This document shows positions 32,058 to 33,361 of a stretch of DNA of 33,361 nucleotides, one piece after another. A model generated the notes under the pieces. The model saw nothing but the letters and a program-made list of their open reading frames with translations, was not told the DNA's origin and did not search any database. Each line of letters opens with the position of its first letter. Positions within the stretch are counted from its first letter, which is position 1. The stretch is from Betaproteobacteria bacterium (GTDB lineage Bacteria > Pseudomonadota > Gammaproteobacteria > Burkholderiales > SG8-41), in contig JANXSE010000270.1 of the NCBI GenBank assembly GCA_025356695.1, positions 1 through 33,361 on the forward strand, in the 5' to 3' direction. Made by a program: the position numbers and the translations under genes.

Positions 32058-32714
32058 TCAGTTGCCGAGCAAAATGATGTGCACGCGATAGGGCCCGTGC
32101 GCGCCGAGCACCAGAGTTTGTTCGATGTCGGCGGTGCGCGAAGGCCCGGAAATGAAATTCACCGCGCGCGGCATCGCCGTTGCGCCGCGCTCGGCACGCA
32201 GCAGCGCCCATGCATCCTCCATGCCGCGCACAATTCTCGATTCGGGCACCACGGCAATATGCGTTTCCGGCAGCAGGCTGGTCGCGCCGGGTGTCGTTTC
32301 ACCCGATAACATCATCAGCGTGCCGGTCTCGGCAATCGCGCAAAACGCGCCGGTGATGCCGACCAGATCGTCACCGCACGCGGGGCGCGCTTCGACGGTG
32401 ACGCCGGTTGCCTGCCAAGCCAGTTCGCCAAACTCGTGCCAGCACACCGCCTTCAAGGGCAGCTTGTTTTCCACGATATAACGCGCAACGGCCCGCGGAA
32501 CTTCGCCCATGTCTGCAACACGCTCAAGCGTGGTGGTCAGCGACTGCGCGCGATCGCGCAAACGCTCGATGGGATCCCAGTCCGAATACGGCCGCGGCCC
32601 CTGCGGATGCGCGGCGAGATGAGCATTGACCTGCGCGACATCCTGCGCGGACGATGCACCGCGACCTCTACGCGCGGCGCGGATGCGAGCCAGTATGGCG
32701 TCACGGGAATTCAA
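32058..32714 (-). CDS. lutC: LutC/YkgG-family lactate-utilisation protein (LUD domain)
   Basis: A 218-residue LUD-domain protein. Motifs are RDAILARIRAA at the N-terminus, ITGAFCAIAETGTLMM, HIAVVPESRIVRGMEDAW and FISGPSRTADIEQTLVLGAH near the C-terminus, all characteristic of LutC. In the LutABC L-lactate oxidase complex it partners the iron-sulfur proteins LutA and LutB. Neither is in the window, so here it is an orphan, or its partners lie elsewhere. The start appears to be TTG (32714), with MNSRDAILARI matching the usual N-terminus; no good Shine-Dalgarno sequence is seen. It is 95 bp after the mmsA gene on the same strand. Confidence 0.9.
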   Translation of the reverse strand: MNSRDAILARIRAARRGRGASSAQDVAQVNAHLAAHPQGPRPYSDWDPIERLRDRAQSLTTTLERVADMGEVPRAVARYIVENKLPLKAVCWHEFGELAWQATGVTVEARPACGDDLVGITGAFCAIAETGTLMMLSGETTPGATSLLPETHIAVVPESRIVRGMEDAWALLRAERGATAMPRAVNFISGPSRTADIEQTLVLGAHGPYRVHIILLGN

Positions 32715-32809
32715 AATCTGAATGGCACCATAGAGAACACAGCACTCACAGAGATGTGGCCTGCATAAAGCATCGCGTTTTTACTCTGTGCTATCCGTGG
32801 CAGAAGGTT

Positions 32810-33361
32810 CTAGCCCAGCGTCGGCATGTTGAAGCCCTGCGGCACCGCATTCGCATCCGGCCAGCGCGTGCTGATGACCTTGGCGCGCGTGTAGAAACGC
32901 ACGCCTTCCATGCCGTGCACATGCTGGTCGCCGAACAGCGAATTGCGCCAGCCGCCGAACGAATAGAACGCCACCGGCACCGGGATCGGCACGTTGATGC
33001 CGACCATGCCGACTTCGATTTCGCGTTCGAACTTGCGCGCCGCGCCACCGGCACGCGTGAAGATCGCGGTGCCGTTCGCATACGGATTTGCGTTGATCAG
33101 TTTGATCGCGTCGTCGAGTGTGTCGACACGCACCACCACCAGCACCGGCCCGAAAATTTCTTCCTTGTAGACCGCCATGTCGGTGCGCACTTTGTCGAGC
33201 AGCGTGGCGCCGAGGAAAAAGCCTTCTTCATGGCCTTTGACCTTGTAGCCACGGCCGTCGAGCACCATCACAGCACCTTCGGCCGCGCCCTTGTCCACAT
33301 ATGAAGAAACCTTGTCGCGATGCACTTTGGTGACCAGCGGCCCCATGTCCATTTCCTTGCC
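32810..33361 (-). CDS. mmsA: CoA-acylating methylmalonate-semialdehyde dehydrogenase, C-terminal part
   Basis: The last 183 residues of an aldehyde dehydrogenase; the N-terminal two thirds, including the catalytic cysteine, lie beyond the right edge. It starts in frame at the window edge (GKEMDMGPLVT). Family-specific segments are KEEIFGPVLVVVRVDTLDDA, VGINVPIPVPVAFYSFGGWR and FGDQHVHGMEGVRFYTR, the last two diagnostic of MmsA. MmsA converts methylmalonate semialdehyde to propionyl-CoA in valine and inositol breakdown, or malonate semialdehyde to acetyl-CoA. It stops at TAG 32810-32812. The hydroxyisobutyrate-type dehydrogenase at 21463-22353 would feed it, though they are not in one operon. 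Confidence 0.94.
   Translation of the reverse strand, partial: GKEMDMGPLVTKVHRDKVSSYVDKGAAEGAVMVLDGRGYKVKGHEEGFFLGATLLDKVRTDMAVYKEEIFGPVLVVVRVDTLDDAIKLINANPYANGTAIFTRAGGAARKFEREIEVGMVGINVPIPVPVAFYSFGGWRNSLFGDQHVHGMEGVRFYTRAKVISTRWPDANAVPQGFNMPTLG

Noticed and set aside
1..33361. CRISPR arrays, insertion sequences, prophage genes or tRNA genes
   Set aside because: I found no regularly spaced repeats, transposase or integrase motifs, terminal inverted repeats or cloverleaf sequences in the intergenic regions, which are all short.

Overview
GC-rich, densely coded DNA with the character of a betaproteobacterial chromosome, probably Burkholderiales-like. The evidence is a phasin (polyhydroxyalkanoate storage), a four-gene Mce/Mla-type lipid ABC operon whose permease carries a STAS domain, a complete TRAP transporter, a Gfo/Idh-creatininase-cupin-hydroxyacid dehydrogenase operon, GluQRS, LutC and MmsA. 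The genus cannot be read from the window. I saw no tRNA, rRNA, CRISPR array or insertion sequence, and no gene-free stretch longer than about 300 bases.

Layout. 1-3625: end of a metallophosphoesterase-like gene, class III alcohol dehydrogenase (minus), then GluQRS and a rhomboid protease (plus). 3675-5868 (minus): gntR regulator, a carboxymuconolactone decarboxylase/AhpD-family gene interrupted by one in-frame TGA, and a patatin-like lipoprotein. 5885-9224 (plus): a promoter overlapped by palindromes, then oxidoreductase, creatininase-family hydrolase, cupin and D-2-hydroxyacid dehydrogenase. 9323-9511: a 62-residue membrane protein. 9563-13437 (minus): lipid ABC operon (permease, ATPase, Mce protein, auxiliary lipoprotein) followed by a HIT protein. 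13603-14311: phasin with a strong promoter and terminator. 14330-15556 (minus): CBS protein and CinA-like protein. 15716-17440: fused ABC transporter. 17433-30516 (minus): GGDEF-EAL protein, CoA-ester lyase, 3-hydroxyisobutyrate/tartronate-semialdehyde reductase, an unknown exported protein, AEC transporter, D-glycerate dehydrogenase-like enzyme, MFS transporter and the TRAP genes dctM, dctQ, dctP. 30796-32028: Na+/H+ antiporter. 32058-33361 (minus): LutC and the C-terminal part of MmsA, which runs off the window.

The most notable item is the 4531-5091 gene. The TGA falls exactly at the second cysteine of the redox CxxC motif (Cys-Gly-Tyr-TGA). The frame stays open and family-like for 102 more codons. 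A GC-rich hairpin with a GGUC apex begins about 20 nt after the TGA, at the place and with the loop expected of a bacterial SECIS element. It is best read as a 186-residue selenoprotein (CxxU) that ordinary gene calling would split in two. Its neighbours are a GntR regulator, with tandem palindromes in the adjacent divergent promoter, and a lipoprotein phospholipase.

Most of the rest is catabolic and transport capacity for small organic acids (TRAP, MFS, AEC, several NAD-dependent hydroxyacid dehydrogenases, CoA-ester lyase, MmsA) plus envelope-lipid upkeep. Substrates cannot be assigned from sequence alone.
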